A DNA stretch of 64,000 nt, from contig CM036621.1 in assembly GCA_020746105.1 (NCBI GenBank), positions 21,968,501 through 22,032,500 on the forward strand, given 5' to 3'. The stretch's first letter is position 1; every line of letters begins with the position of its first letter. Shown here in pieces: positions 44,080-57,400 of this stretch. Both the position numbers and the translations under genes were made by a program. A model generated the notes under the pieces. The model was not told the DNA's origin, did no database searches, and saw only the letters and a program-made list of their open reading frames with translations. The stretch comes from Trogon surrucura (lineage: Eukaryota > Chordata > Aves > Trogoniformes > Trogonidae).

Positions 44080-45480
44080 TGGAGATCGTTCCAAGCCCCG
44101 CCCCGCCGCTGTGCAGGCTTTATCTCAGCCGGTCCTGGGGGAGACGCCCCGGTTGGGGCCGCGGCTGCCGGCCACGCTTCTTGTGTTCCCGCGCTCGGGC
44201 GTTTCTCCGGCGTGTACGGGAGCGGAGGAGCGGCCCGCAGGCCCGGCTCACGCCGCCCTCAAACACTTTCACGTTACTCCGTCGATCGGTGCGCTGTGAT
44301 TTTTATCAACTATATAAAATAATTCCACCGGTTACAAAAAAAATAACCACGCTTCATCGCACTCACGCTGAGGGGCTCTGAGGCGCCTGAGCGCGCCGCG
44401 TCCCGGCTGCGCTGCCTGCAGCGGGCATCGACCACCCCGCGTCTCGCCGCTCCGGCCGCCGGTTCCCGCGGCGCCCTCCGCCGCTCGCCTTGGGCCCCCC
44501 CCCGGCCGCCGTAGGCGCCGCGCTGCCGGGCGTGCGGCCGGATGACGTGGCCGGGCGGAGCGGAAGTGGCGTCGCAGGTCGGCGTTGGCGGCGGGGGCGC
44601 GGGGCCGGCTGGGCCTGCTGCGTGCGCGGGGGACGCCCAGGCCCGAGATGGCGGCGCCCGGGCTGCAGGTCCGCGCGGCCGCCGCGCGGCTCCTCTTCCT
44701 CCTCCTCCTCCTGCTGCCGGGGCTGCCGCTGCGCGCCCGCGCCGACGAGCACGAACACACGGTGAGGCGGGGCCCGGCCTCCCCGCCCGCGGGCCTGGCC
44801 GCTGCCGCCGAGGGGTCGGGGAGCGCGGCCCGGCGGGGCGGAGCAGGGAGCGACGGGCCGCGGCCTTAGCGGGATGGGGATGGGGTGGGGGAGCAGGCGG
44901 GTGGCGGCAGGCAGGGGCGGCTCCTTCCCCACGGGGCTTCCCGCTCGTCTTCTGCGTGTCTCGGGTTCTTGTGGCCGCGCGGGCCGCGTTCGTGCGGGAT
45001 CGGGTCCCGTTCTCTGAGCGGGGCGCGGGCGGGGCGCCCGGGTGCTGAGGGCCCGCGGGGGTTTCTGGTCCGGCCCGGCCGGCCGTGCCGCCGTTGGCCG
45101 CTCGCGTGGCAGCCGGGCGCGGTAGCGCGGAGCCAAGCGCCGCGCGTCCCACCTTTTCCTGGAGCAGGTAAAAGCCCGGGCAGGTAAGGCGCGCTTTGTT
45201 TGGAGAGGGCCGCCGCGCTGTTTGACTTGCGCTCCCCGCGAACAGCCTTTTCTTCCGGGAGAGGGTGTTTGCGTTTGCTTCGGAACAGAAGCCCGAGCTG
45301 GACCGGGGTTGACAGCCCCGCGGGAACGCGGCGGAGCCTGACAGCTCGCCCCGGGGAGAGGGAGGGGTGGAGGCGAGCAGGACAGGCCGCGCTCGGGCCT
45401 GCAACACTGACGCGGACCCAGAGGGACAGCGGGAGCATGAAGCACTGCCCGCCTGAGCGCTCCCCTGTTCGTGTGAGCAT
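44080..45480. promoter_or_regulatory. TM9SF3: CpG island, TM9SF3 promoter
   Basis: A sharp rise in G+C with very frequent CpG surrounds TM9SF3 exon 1, in contrast to the AT-rich flanks. Inside it, TGACGTGG (44543-44550, CRE/ATF-like) and CGGAAGTG (44561-44568, ETS/GABP-like) sit 80-105 bases before the ATG, and a CCCCGCCCCGCC GC-box-like tract lies near 44096-44107. There is no TATA box near the ATG. This is the usual design of a broadly expressed housekeeping promoter. The exact transcription start is not visible. Confidence 0.85.
44648..44761 (+). CDS. TM9SF3: TM9SF3 exon 1: signal peptide
   Basis: The start ATG has G at -3 and +4 and is the first ATG in this frame within the CpG island, so I chose it. 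It encodes 38 residues: a short basic/Ala N-terminus, a hydrophobic core with a run of six Leu (residues 18-23, coded by CTC repeats), and an Ala-Arg-Ala signal-peptidase-like site before Asp33. DEHEHT then matches the mature N-terminus of mammalian TM9SF3. The donor is GTGAGG, phase 0. An ATG at 44542 lies in another frame, near the promoter motifs, and probably upstream of transcription. Confidence 0.93.
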
Positions 45481-48400
45481 AGTTTTTCTAAAGCGCTTGC
45501 GATATCGCCCCAAAAGAACCTCTAGGAATTAAGTACCAGCGCTTTCAGATTTTGCATCGGAGTGTTGTTTCCCGTGGCTTTTGGTGTGGGAGGGTGGGAG
45601 ACTGTGCGACGAGCTGAGATGTGATCTTGGAACGGGACTTTGCTGAAAACCATCCCAGTTTCCTCGCAAGCAGAGCAGACTAAGTGTGACTGTGATTAAA
45701 CACAGCGTCTGTTGGAACTTTTGTGCTCTTGAGCACCCTGGCCGGTGAACATTTGCCCAGTTGCTTACATAGCTTTGTCTGGGTGTGGTATGAAAAGCTC
45801 AATAAGTGTTTTTAGTAAGACAGATAAATAGTACTGATAGTTTTTGTATAAGCAGTAGTTAAGTAGTTGCCTAATTCCACTTATGAGATTTGAAAACTGT
45901 TTAGGATTGCCTTTATTTTTTAAAAGTTAATTGGTTTTATCAGTATTGCAGTTAATGACAGAAAAGTTAAGTTGAGTGTTTTCCAGAAGCAAGATATTAC
46001 TGAACTAGATTAGGGCCCAGTTTGTTGCTGAACCTGCCTTAGGGGTTAGGGTTTTCTTAAATGGGGATGGTTTTCAGCATCGCACTGTGTTATTTTAAAG
46101 TCTGTTTGACTCGAGGAATTCCTCGTTATTCATTTAAAGGAGGGGGGAAGGGGAGGATTTCATAAAGGAGTCATTGAATTTATTTATTTTTGAGGTCTCT
46201 CTTGAAAAGTGAATTCTGATGGGTTTTAGGCTGTCTGAATGATTACCTAAACAATTACTAATGGAATTTACAAACTCCCTTTGAAAGCTTGTAATTTTTT
46301 TTGTATAAATTACTCAACTCTTAAGGATTATAGCTTTGTCTCTTGGTTTAGTAGTCTCATTCACATGGTGTCCAGTTTAGTAACATCATGTGGTAGGTTT
46401 GGAATAGCTGATGTAGGAAGACAGTTACCTTTTTTTGGAAGGCTGTCTGGTTGCTTAAGTATTTGATGCTCTAATATTGTACAGGAGACTGGCATGGAAG
46501 CATTAATAGCCCAAATAAAGCGTGAGCAGGGTTTTGTAGTAATGCCCTAGTTTTGGGACTAGCAATATGAAGGAAGTGTTCCTTAAATGCTGCATTTTAA
46601 TGAATTTCAGTGTTGAATATGACTGCAGTTGGAAGATTTAATTTTTCTGTAACCAAAGTGCTTTATTACGTTTTGGAGGCTCTGCTTGCTTTTGGGGAAG
46701 TGGGGGGGAAATAGTAGCATACCGATCCAGGACTTCATAACTTCAAAATGTAAATTTTCACTAACTTTAAGACTTGAGCCCTAGTGGTTAGTTTGCACAT
46801 CATTACGTGCTCCATTTCTTTATTAATTCTTCAGCGTGAGACACCTGAGCACTCGTTCGTATCTCGTTGAAGGTGTGTGGGTACATCTTTCCACCGTTTA
46901 CCTTTAACTGCCACTGTATAGGGCCTGTTCTGTGTCGAGCATGCTGGACATTTAGAAGTACCGACTTCAGCATTTAATGCTCTATGTTAGCAGGTTAATA
47001 TTTTAATTCCTCTACTACTGCTATAATACATAATAGTGTACAATATTTATAAAATAATACATGTGTTGCACTATGTATTTTTTATTAGTATAAACTGGCT
47101 GTTAATGTTTTGTATGTGTCCTTTATTTTATAACTGTAGGACTGCATGAGCAAATATTGTAAAAGGTAATGTGAAAGGACTCCACATGAAGCTCTAGCAC
47201 TATCAGTACTAGTGTTTCTGGAGGTATTAGCTATGGATAGGTTCATTGGATCGGCAGCTAAATCCTGTTATCTTAAATATGAATTAGCCCTCAAAAATAG
47301 TGTCTGTTTCTTTAGGGGACGAATAGTATAAATGCAATTGTAAGATAAAGACTTGGGTATTTAAAATCAGTAGTACGTGAAGAGAAACTGGAATTTGACA
47401 CAACATTTTAAATCTCTTATCAAAAGACAGTGTAGCAGCATAACTTCAGAGCACAACAGAACAATTTATTAGAAACTTTAACTTATTTTCCTATTTCACG
47501 GTGTGTCGTGTACCTACTTTTTGCCTGTATTCTGATAATTACACCATTTTTTGACATTTGGCATTTTATTTGTGGAAGTGATAGTATAGCTGATGTATTT
47601 GTGACTTTATCACAGTGTATGCTGGTCCTGCAGAAGTGGTGTTGGTGGACTCCTGCCTGGCCTTTGCTTTCACATCTGCTAAACTCATCGGAGTTGATGA
47701 TAAAATAGACAAACCGTAAAAATATTAAAAATATTTAAAAGTGTTTGTTGTGTGGGAATAGTCTAGGGAGTAGATAGCATTTTAATTTTAAGATTTCTTC
47801 AATTTAATTATCAGTGCTCTGTAAGCATGGAAATACGTGACAAACATTGAAAGAGAAACAAAACTCAGCTTATACTTTTTAGTAAAATTCCTGATAATTA
47901 ATGATTCCCGTTCGGTTCTCACGTGTTGCCTGACCTGGTCGAGAGGTGGCGTCCCTGCCCACAACAGGGAGGTTGGATTAAAATGATCTCTAAGGTCCCT
48001 TCCAGCCCAGGCCATTCTATGATTAAAAAAATAATTTTTGTTTGACTTTTAGCCTGATAAGGTATCTTAAAACACTGAGCCTGTAAAGCTTGTTTGAAAT
48101 TAATACATAAAGTTATGAAATTTGTACGATATCTGTAAATTGTCACCTAGACAAACACTGTAGGAAACATTTCAGTGCATGTAAAATACTTCTTTGCATA
48201 TGAAGCTGTGAGCAGATGAGCAGCCTGATTCCTTTTTTTAATTTTTGTGGTTCCATTTCAAAGAGGTGAAATAAAATGTCACAGAAGCAGGACGTGGTGT
48301 GCCTTAGCAACCTTGTGCATCTAGGAAGTGTGACAGTGACAGGACTGCTTGTATAATAGCTCAGACTGTGCTGCCGGTGCAATTCTTGCCACGTTTTGGT

Positions 48401-51400
48401 GAGGCCTTCAATTCAGAGAGAAAGGAAGAGATGTTACTAGAAATAGCCTGCTTTATCTGAAGGAAAGCATGATGCTGAAATCTGCAGTTTAACAGACTGT
48501 GGACGTGAGCTGCAAACATTGAGTATTATCACAGTGTTTGATAGGTAGAATATCTGTAAGATATTGGAGCTAGAAGCCTGAGATATTTCCATTTGAGTCT
48601 TGCCATTGGAGTCTTACTTGCTGCTTCTCTTACTTCCTGTCCTGCTTCTCCAGGAACTGCAGAAACTGCACTGTGGAAAGCTTCAGTCCAAACTTCAACT
48701 TGAGAAAAGGAGTTAAATTGCATACTTTCTGAAAGAAACTATCTTGATTTGAATTTATGTTGCTGAATCATCATGTAAGATTTTGTAGTTTTAATCCTCT
48801 CTGTGCCTCCATCATTTTTTGCAAAGTGTTTTCATGGTTTGAAAAAGAATATCAACAACGTGCCAGTTTCATAGCCTTTTCCACAGCCTTTCGTATGCTG
48901 ACTTAATCTAGCCTTAATTGTTTCATAGAATAAATAGTTTATTTCTAGGGCTACTATGCTAATTTTTGTGGTTGTGCAAAAAGAACACTAAGGTGCTTTA
49001 CATATCACGAGTGCCCTGTCGGATAACAGGAAAGAAAGATACATGTACTGTGCGGAAGATAGTCTCAGTATTGCTATGCTTGACTAGTTTTTAAACCACA
49101 CAGATGTATAAAAATTGTCTTTGTGTTAAGCCTCAAGTGGTTTATACACCTGAGTTTTCATCAGTTGTGTTGTCACGGAAGAAATCCGTGCTTGGCCAGG
49201 TCAAACTGTGCAAGCTTGGTGCCAGCTTAACATTCTGCCATGGACTAGCGTGGCAGCATTGCCTTGTTACTGGTAGAGATGGCTTTAACGTGATTTTAGC
49301 TTGCACGTGCACAACATCCCTATAGCCCAGTGCTCTGAACAGGCAGTGTGAGCATATTGTGCTGCTTTGGAGCAGGTGTTCCCGGCTGTGATGAGGGTTG
49401 TCGCTGATAATGTCGTTGCACTTGAGGTGCGGATTGGTCCTCTGCTGCCTGGGTGGCAATTATAGAAAAAAACTTGCTGTAGGTTTACCACCCATTAATC
49501 AGATTTTACCAGCATACGGTAGGTAACTTGTGTTGATCCTGAAATGTGTTCATGCTGCCCCTGTGGTTTTTCACTGTTGAAATAGGTCATGATAGACTCC
49601 ACAGTTTCTGGAATTACTGAGCTGGTATTAAGCTCAGTGCAGAAAAAGATGCAAAGCCAAACTTGCTGTGCCTACAGAACGAGTACTACATATTTCATAA
49701 ATTGCAATAAAGGTATTTAAAATAGCGTTTTGTAGTCTTCTCTTATAGTTGAAAGCCATGAACTCTGTGAATTCTGTCACCATTACCAAATTGCTAAATG
49801 CTTATGTCTGTAAATTTGAGTGAAACTGTATGCAATGTATTGTCCCTTCATGTGAAGCAAAACCAGAAGAGCTTGCTGAGATGTACCAGAGTAGAGGTGG
49901 CAGCATCTTATTTGTTGACCTTTTTTGCTTTGTCAGTTACAATGATTTTTAATAGGACTCTGGTGTCCATCTTTGATGTGTGAAAAGCTGCCTTTCTACC
50001 ATCTAGGTCTGTGCAAACAAATCAGGAAAGAGGATGAAGAACAAAAAAACTTCTGAAATAGCAGCACTTCAGTAAAACAAAGTAAATCCTTCATGTTAGG
50101 AAGATGTTAGGCACTTGTTTTCGTAAGGGATGAAGATTAAATTGTATTGATGCCTAAGTGTAACTCTAGATATTAGATACTATTATTTGCAGTCTACTCT
50201 GTAGGTCATTAATTTTGCTTCCAATGATTTTACTGTTTGGCGTATTATTTCATTATTACTTGCCCCTGTTGCAAGCCTCAATAGTTTAGATACAGCTATG
50301 ATAGGAATATGTTTGTTTCTTGTCTAGAAGTCCTCTAGCAATGGTGAATCACGTAGTGGCTCAGGACCCTTATCATATGTGGAATGAGAGCAAGAATTTC
50401 TTATATAGAACGCTCATGATGACAACTGTTCTGGGGAATTTGACTTGTTAGCTGTGTGTTGTGGATATTCTTGCACATTGTCACTGACATTATAGCTTCT
50501 GCCCCTCTACTCTGCCCTGGTGAGGCCACATTTGGAATATTGTGTCCAATTCTGGGCCCCTCAGTTCAAGAAGGACAGGGAGCTGCTTGAGAGAGTCCAG
50601 CGTAGAGCCACAAAGATGGTGAAGGGAGTGGAACATCTCCCTTCTGAGGAAAGGCTGAAGGAGCTGGGTCTCTTTAGCTTGGAGAGGAGGAGACTGAGGG
50701 GTGACCTCATTAATGTTTATAAATATGTCAAGGGGGAGTGTCAGGAGGATGGAGCCAGGCTCTTTTCAGTGATGTCCGATGACAGGACAAGGGGCAGTGG
50801 ATATAAGCTGGAACATAGGAGGTTCCACAAAAACATTAGAAAAAACTTTTTTCACTGTGAGGGTGACAGAGCACGGGAACAGGCTGCCCAGGAAGGTTGT
50901 GGAGTCTACTTCTCTGGAGAATTTCAAAACTCGTCTGGACGTGTTCCTGTGTGATCTCCTGTAGGTGATCCTGCTCTAGCAGTGGGGTTGGACTATATGA
51001 TCTTTCAAGGTCCATTCCAACCCCTGACATTCTGTGATTCTGTGACTTCATCTTTTTTTTTTTTCTTTTTTTTTTTTCTTTTTTTTTTTGTACTTGGATT
51101 GATAGGGAGTGTTCCTTTTTTTGTGTTTTCTGGGATCTGGTGTAATCTTAATGAGACAGAGTATGTTGCTTGCTGGTTATGTAGCAGAAGATAAGGAAAC
51201 CATCACACTTACAGTTGGTTATGCAAGTTTTATATCATTATATAATAATTTTTAAAAGAGACTGTTGGACTCTTCACATGCTGCCTTATTCTGTGTTCGC
51301 TCTGACTGTGAGCTGTTGCTGACTTACCTGCTAAAGTTAACAGAAGACAACAGGGTTTTGATTTGCTCTGTTGTGCTCAGAGAGTACAGTTGAACATTTG

Positions 51401-54400
51401 CTCATCAGCCAATATCAGAACAGTAAAAATAAGAGTTCAGGGTTCTTTTGTTTTGTCGTTTTGTCCAGTGTGTCTAAGCCTAATTCCTGATGAAGTGAAT
51501 TCTCATTTCAGTTCTTCAGTAAGTTCTTAATGCCAAGAATGAAAGGTAGTGCTATGAAGCTGAAATTTTCTTCCTGTTTTCTGTGGCTCCCAAGTTCTCC
51601 ACAGTTTGCAGGAGACTCCTGGAGATATGAGCCTGAAAAAAGATACATGATCATGATACATGATCATGACAAAAATCATGATACATGATCATGACAAAGA
51701 TCATGGCAGGAGTTGAAGCTACTGTAACACTGACAGTGAATGTGCTGACTGAAATCTGGATGGTACCTGGATGCTGTGGTTCCCTTGGAACCAGGGTTTT
51801 CTTCAACAACTTAACTCTCTTGCAATGTGATGGTTTTGCTGGAAGGCATGTTGTTTACCTCCTGAGAACCTAGAAGTCCTCATAGAGAGGTGTCTGAACA
51901 GTCCTACAAATACTCCAGCTCTTTGTCTTGCCTAAATAAAAATTGTTTTCCTGTAAGTATGTTGACACTGTTATTTGTTGTAGATGCTTTGATACAGTAA
52001 AGACAGTAATGATGAATAAAATAACACCAGAAGAAACAGACCACCACAGACTTGAACTCTTAGATAGTACTGAGTTCTTGCCATCAAATTGCCCTACCAG
52101 GAGGGTAGGATTATAAGCATGAGATATATCATGACAGGGAAACGTCATCGTTGTAGTGTGAAAGCTCATTCTTATAGTTGAGAATGAGCAAAACCAAACA
52201 AGTGTAGGGAGGATAGAATGTTTGAGTATCTTCTAGACACCATCTGCAAATTCAGGCTGAAGTTGCTTAATCCGAGTTTCTTAATATAACCCTTCTAGTT
52301 TTGAGGGGTCACTGGGAGCGCCTGAGGGACTGCAGATTGCTGTGACTGGGGACTTGCTGATTGTGAGTGAGATGTGGCCTGGGATGGCTGAGGTGCTGTG
52401 TTTGTTTACATAGCAGTCCTGAACAGATTCCTCTTGTGCTGTTCTGGGATGGTTGTGAGATTGGAGGAAGTCATAGACTGAATTCTTTGCTTATGTTGGA
52501 TTTGGTCCCTTTTCTCTCCAGAGCAGACCAATGGTATCTTGGAGTCACTGTGGGGCAAAACTTACAGGGCCTGAAGGAGGGTTAAGCACCGTGTGGATAA
52601 GAGACAAGCAAGACCAAATTTGTTATTGTAGGTGTTGTAATTACAATGCAGTTATGTTATTATATCAGAGCATGTAATAATTTTTTAATAATATGTTCTT
52701 AAGAAGTTGATTTCTGTCACTTGAAGGTGTTTTGGTATAGTTCCAAAGTTGTGGAGATCCCAACTCGGTGTGAAGCAGGTAAGAAACCAGAAGCTAAGTA
52801 AAAGGGCAGTGAACGCTTTCTTTAGTCAGGTGCTGTCAAAGATCAATTCACAGACCTAAGGATCTTATTCTGTTACTGAAGGTTGAATGGATACATTGCT
52901 CAGTTCACATGTAAGCTGTTGCGTTACAAGGAGTAGTGCTAAAGTGAGCTCTTGACAAGTTAGGACTGTTTTGAGAAAGGGCTGAAAATATGTTCTGCAG
53001 CTGTTAGAAGGAGATGCAGAAGACATGCTAGGCATAACAGACTAGAAAGAGATCTGGACCAACTTGTCTCTTGCTATGTTGGCAAGAGCAAGAGGCAGTA
53101 TCGTAATGTGGATTCCACTATCTGCTTCTCCTGCTGAGGGAGCTGGAACTGTGATTTTTTTATTTTTTTTTTACTTTTTTTTTTTTTTTAATTCCTTCTT
53201 TCCTAACTTTCTTTGAAGTTGGGCTAGTGTCCTGTGCTGGTATAACCTTTCTGGCTCTTGGTGGAGAGGAGGAACCGTGTGCTCTCTGTTGCTGTGTTGG
53301 TTACTCTTTCTTTGTTCCTTCATTGACATTCTTGACCTGTCAGAACGGTTTTCAAGTTCATGTTCTGTAAATGGGCAGGTTTGTGAAACTGGGAAGTGTT
53401 TGGCCTCTGCTGCAGCTTAGAATGAAATTGGCAAGATACTTAAAATTTCTTTTTGGAGATAGCTCACCTAATAGGCTGAAATGACTCTTGTGAGTCTTCA
53501 TAAACAAAAAATTTGTAATTGAGATGATAGGTTAGTATAAAGGTATTGTTTCCCAAAGCATGTTTGTTTAAATCCTTGAGTTTAAGATTTAAACACCTCA
53601 TCTGAAGAATTTATTGTGTTCCATGTGTAGCTAATTATTTCTGAGTTAACCTGTTTGTATGACCAAAAGAATAAATGGAGCTGAAGAACCTTTGTTCATT
53701 TGTTGAAAAGGGTGATGCAGAACTATATTCAGTATTTCCTCTGAGTGCTATGAAATAGTTATGGCTAGTTAACAGTTGACTTTTTCCTCTCCAGTGTGTT
53801 CTGTATTTGTGTATTGGTCTTAAAATAGTACTTCTGTACTTAAACCCCAACAAAACAGGATCTGTGTGGTTATTTTGCTTCTAGATCTGTACAGTTATAA
53901 GTAGAGGGGTTTTTTTCTGCCTTAAAAGTTAGATAGGTGTCCCTCCCCATCTGCTGAACTTGTAGTAGGTGAAGAAGTTGTGTTGGGTGAGAGGCTTTGT
54001 AGTAACCAGCAAATCTCATATCTTGTCCTGATGGATTCAGATACTGTGCAAGTAATGACTTGAAATCACTTAATTCTGAATTCATGCAGTATTTAAATAC
54101 TGACAGATGAGTGACTTTAAGGACTTTGTTGTTGAAAAGTTACAAGGACTTGGAAAAAATTACTGGCTCCTAGACAAGGAATAAGTTTTCCTGGCCTACA
54201 GTAGCTGTGGAAAGTGAAGGGTGGATATTCCCAGAAAGAATTTCATGGCAGCCACCACACTCCTTGCTGTTCTGTTTTTTCACTCCGAGACTGTTGGAAG
54301 TGCATCAGAATACAGTCCTTCTGTCTGACGTTTTTGTCTCTTGGCTACTGTAGGTATGCTACAGTTTAATTTTAGTGCTTCCTGTGAGACATGCTCTCCT

Positions 54401-57400
54401 GCGAATTTTTAGTGTAACTTAAGCTGTTACAAAAATGAAAAGGAGTTGTGTTTAGGAAAAATGCAGTATACCTGTCACCGTGGGCAGATCACCTGGTTTA
54501 TCTGCAAAGATCTTGTTTGGCAAGACATTAGTCTGATGTTTCCTTTCTCTCAGTGGGGAAAGAGGTTTTTTTTCAACTGCTGCCTGCTTCTACAGAATTT
54601 ATAAAAGCTTACATATTTTTGAGACTTCTGCTTCTCTCCACTTCTGCTCTGTGCATCTTCTCCTTCTCTATTAAATCTATATGAATTCCCCTCTTCTGAT
54701 ACTTAAGTGATAGGCTCTAAGAAGCTGTGTGAGCAACTAGGGTGAATTGTTGGTTTTGGGTTTGTGTTTTTTTTTTTTTTAAGAAAGCAGGCTGAAAATC
54801 TTCTCTTATAATCCCTGCAACCCAAACCCCCAAAATACTCAACTGTCTTTAAACGAAACTTTTGCCTGTGATTGAACAGTCCTGCCTAGCTACTTAATAT
54901 GAATTTCTGCTGGGCTTCTCATCTAACTTGATAACTTTGTCTTTCAGTACCAAGATAAAGAGGAAGTTGTTCTATGGATGAATACAGTAGGACCCTACCA
55001 CAATCGCCAAGAAACATACAAATACTTCTCTCTTCCCTTCTGTGTGGGATCAAAAAAAAGCATTAGCCATTACCATGAAACTCTAGGAGAAGCACTTCAA
55101 GGAGTTGAACTGGAGTTTAGTGGTCTTGACATCAAATTTAAAGGTAAGCAGTTCAAAGTGTGTTCAGTCAAAACACATCCACGAACCCTTAAACTTGATT
55201 TTTGAACTAGAAGAACTGAAACTTTGCTGCTGCTAGCAACTGAGTGTAATTCGTATTGTTACTTGAAATGCCCTGCAAGGTTGTCTTCTACCATCGACTT
55301 TTAAGTTCACAGTGAAGTTTTCATCTGTGTGTCCTTTAAAGAAAGTGCTTGCAGCAGATGTGTGCTTCAGAAGTAACTAATTACTAAACTTTCTGCATAC
55401 AAATGATTAGAAGTATATATACTGGAATTGATATTTTGGAAGTTTAAATTCTGAATAAGTGATTTTTTTCCTATGGTGTTGGATATTTGCAGACTGCGTT
55501 TGGAAAGGAGTAGCAAGGGCTCAATGTTGCAAAGTTCTACCTTAACACAAAGTTAATTATTATATATTTCTGGTTATTGTCTAGTTAAAATACCTTTGAC
55601 AAATACCTTTACGTTGTTGACTGTAGTTCATCATATGGGAGTCAGGATTGAGCTGGTCTATTTTTCTCTTGCTTACTGTCCTTTCCCTCTTCCCATAATG
55701 TTCCAGAGATGACATTTAACTTCTTTTGCAGATACTTTTCTTGGTGTTAGGGGCTGAGTTTTCTATTTCATAATTTCTCTGTATGTGTTCTTTGGTACTC
55801 GGAGTCCTTTCAGATACCTGTAACTGGTAGCTCTAGAGCTTCAAGTAATATATTCTTTTTGTCCCTATTAAATTCTAACATTTATATATTTAATCCAATT
55901 TGGGTTTCTGTTTATCTGTATTTTTTCCCCCTACAGGGCTACACTCAGTCACACCACCAGTGCTTAACTGGATGGAAAACTTTAGTATAGTATCTCTTGT
56001 CTGAGCATTAGCAGTCTGGTGGGGCTTAGTTCCTGTAAGTTACAGAAGTTTTATCCAAACCCAGACATCTGCAAAATAAGGGACTTGATGATATTTTTAA
56101 GTAGGGTAAGGGGAATACAAGATTAAAGACTCATTAAAACCATAAATTCTCTGTAAATTTTTAAGTTCCGTAGGGGTTAGCATCTCTGCATTAAAGGAAT
56201 TTGGAGTCAAATCTTTCATTTTAAGAGAGGAACTGTACCCACACAGACACTGGAAAACAGTCCCTGTTACTGGTTTGCAAGACTTGTAGCTTGTGAAAAT
56301 TAGATTCAGTTTGGGAGAAATGGTTTTCCTGTCAAACCTTGTAGAATATCCTCAGAGAGAAGGCAGCTGGCAGCAATTCAACGTGGCTCTGAAGATTAAG
56401 TAAAACTTCTGTTGTCGGAATACGTAAAATAATTATTTTTATAGCCAGTTTTATCTGTAATTTTTACTTCCTTTGTTTACACCATCTTTACAAAGAGATT
56501 GTATTATTGCAGTGACAAGCATACTCTCCAGGTGCAGCAACCAAATTTAAAAGACTGGAAGATTTACAAGTTAATATTTGTTATTCTGAGATGTCCCATT
56601 TCCAGATTTATTTTCTGAGGATTATCTATAGTTAATTTATTCCCCTGTCGTATCAATTATTTGTTAGATCGGGTCTTCTGTTTTGTGATCAGATTGCGCT
56701 GATCTGTAGCTCCCTTCTCAGCATTTGTGTCCTGGTCCTGCCCTTTTCCATACTGACCTGGAGATAGTAATTTAGTAAGGAAATGGACTGACTCAGCATC
56801 AGGAACTGGCTGAAATGCTTGAATGTTTCTCTTCTTTAGGGGTCTGAAAAAGCCAGAGCCTGTGTTGTACCAGGAGCACGTGCAGTCATCAGGCTTACAA
56901 GTTTAGACTCGTAAGGCATTTTCGTATTCTTTGTCCTGAAATAATAGATGAGGTGAAACTTTCAGTTCATCTTATGTCTCGTCTTGTGATCTCCATATAG
57001 TCTGTAGTCAGTTGTAGTTTAGCTTTCCAGAGTATTTTCTGCCATTTCTGAGGGAGATATGTACCAGAGCATCGCACCAGATCCCTTATTCTGTGAACAC
57101 ATTCTGAAGTGCTTCTGTTAAATACTCTAATAATGGAGAAATTAACAAGTTTGTTTTGTTAATTTTTTGATCTACCGCTTAGAAAAAAAAGATACTTAAC
57201 ATCTGTTTTCTTAAGCAAAAATAAGTACAGCTTGGATAATACGGAACGTCCAGCTTCTTGATGCATAGAAATTGATACCATTCCGATTTGGTTAAGTCTT
57301 TTGGAATTCAGAACTAGAGAGAGCCAGAATCATCCCAGACTAACATGAATTTAGAATGGTGGAAGTGTGCTGTGTTTTTTGTACCTTCTGGTTGTTTTGG

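Larger units (their letters stand above)
44762..54947 (+). other. TM9SF3 intron 1
   Basis: A 10.2-kb intron. The first 0.7 kb belongs to the CpG island; later it holds two sense CR1 pieces, T-rich tracts and the ATGATCAT minisatellite. No further exon was recognised. Confidence 0.9.

Noticed and set aside
44542-45048. 168-codon + strand frame starting at the ATG at 44542
   Set aside because: It runs out of frame through TM9SF3 exon 1 and its intron. Its composition is CpG-island-like, and the ATG is likely upstream of the transcription start.
44310-45445. Long antisense open frames of 365 and 360 codons over the TM9SF3 promoter
   Set aside because: They are Arg/Pro/Ala-rich shadows of a CpG island where stop codons are rare, overlap the real exon 1 in antisense, and show no domain.
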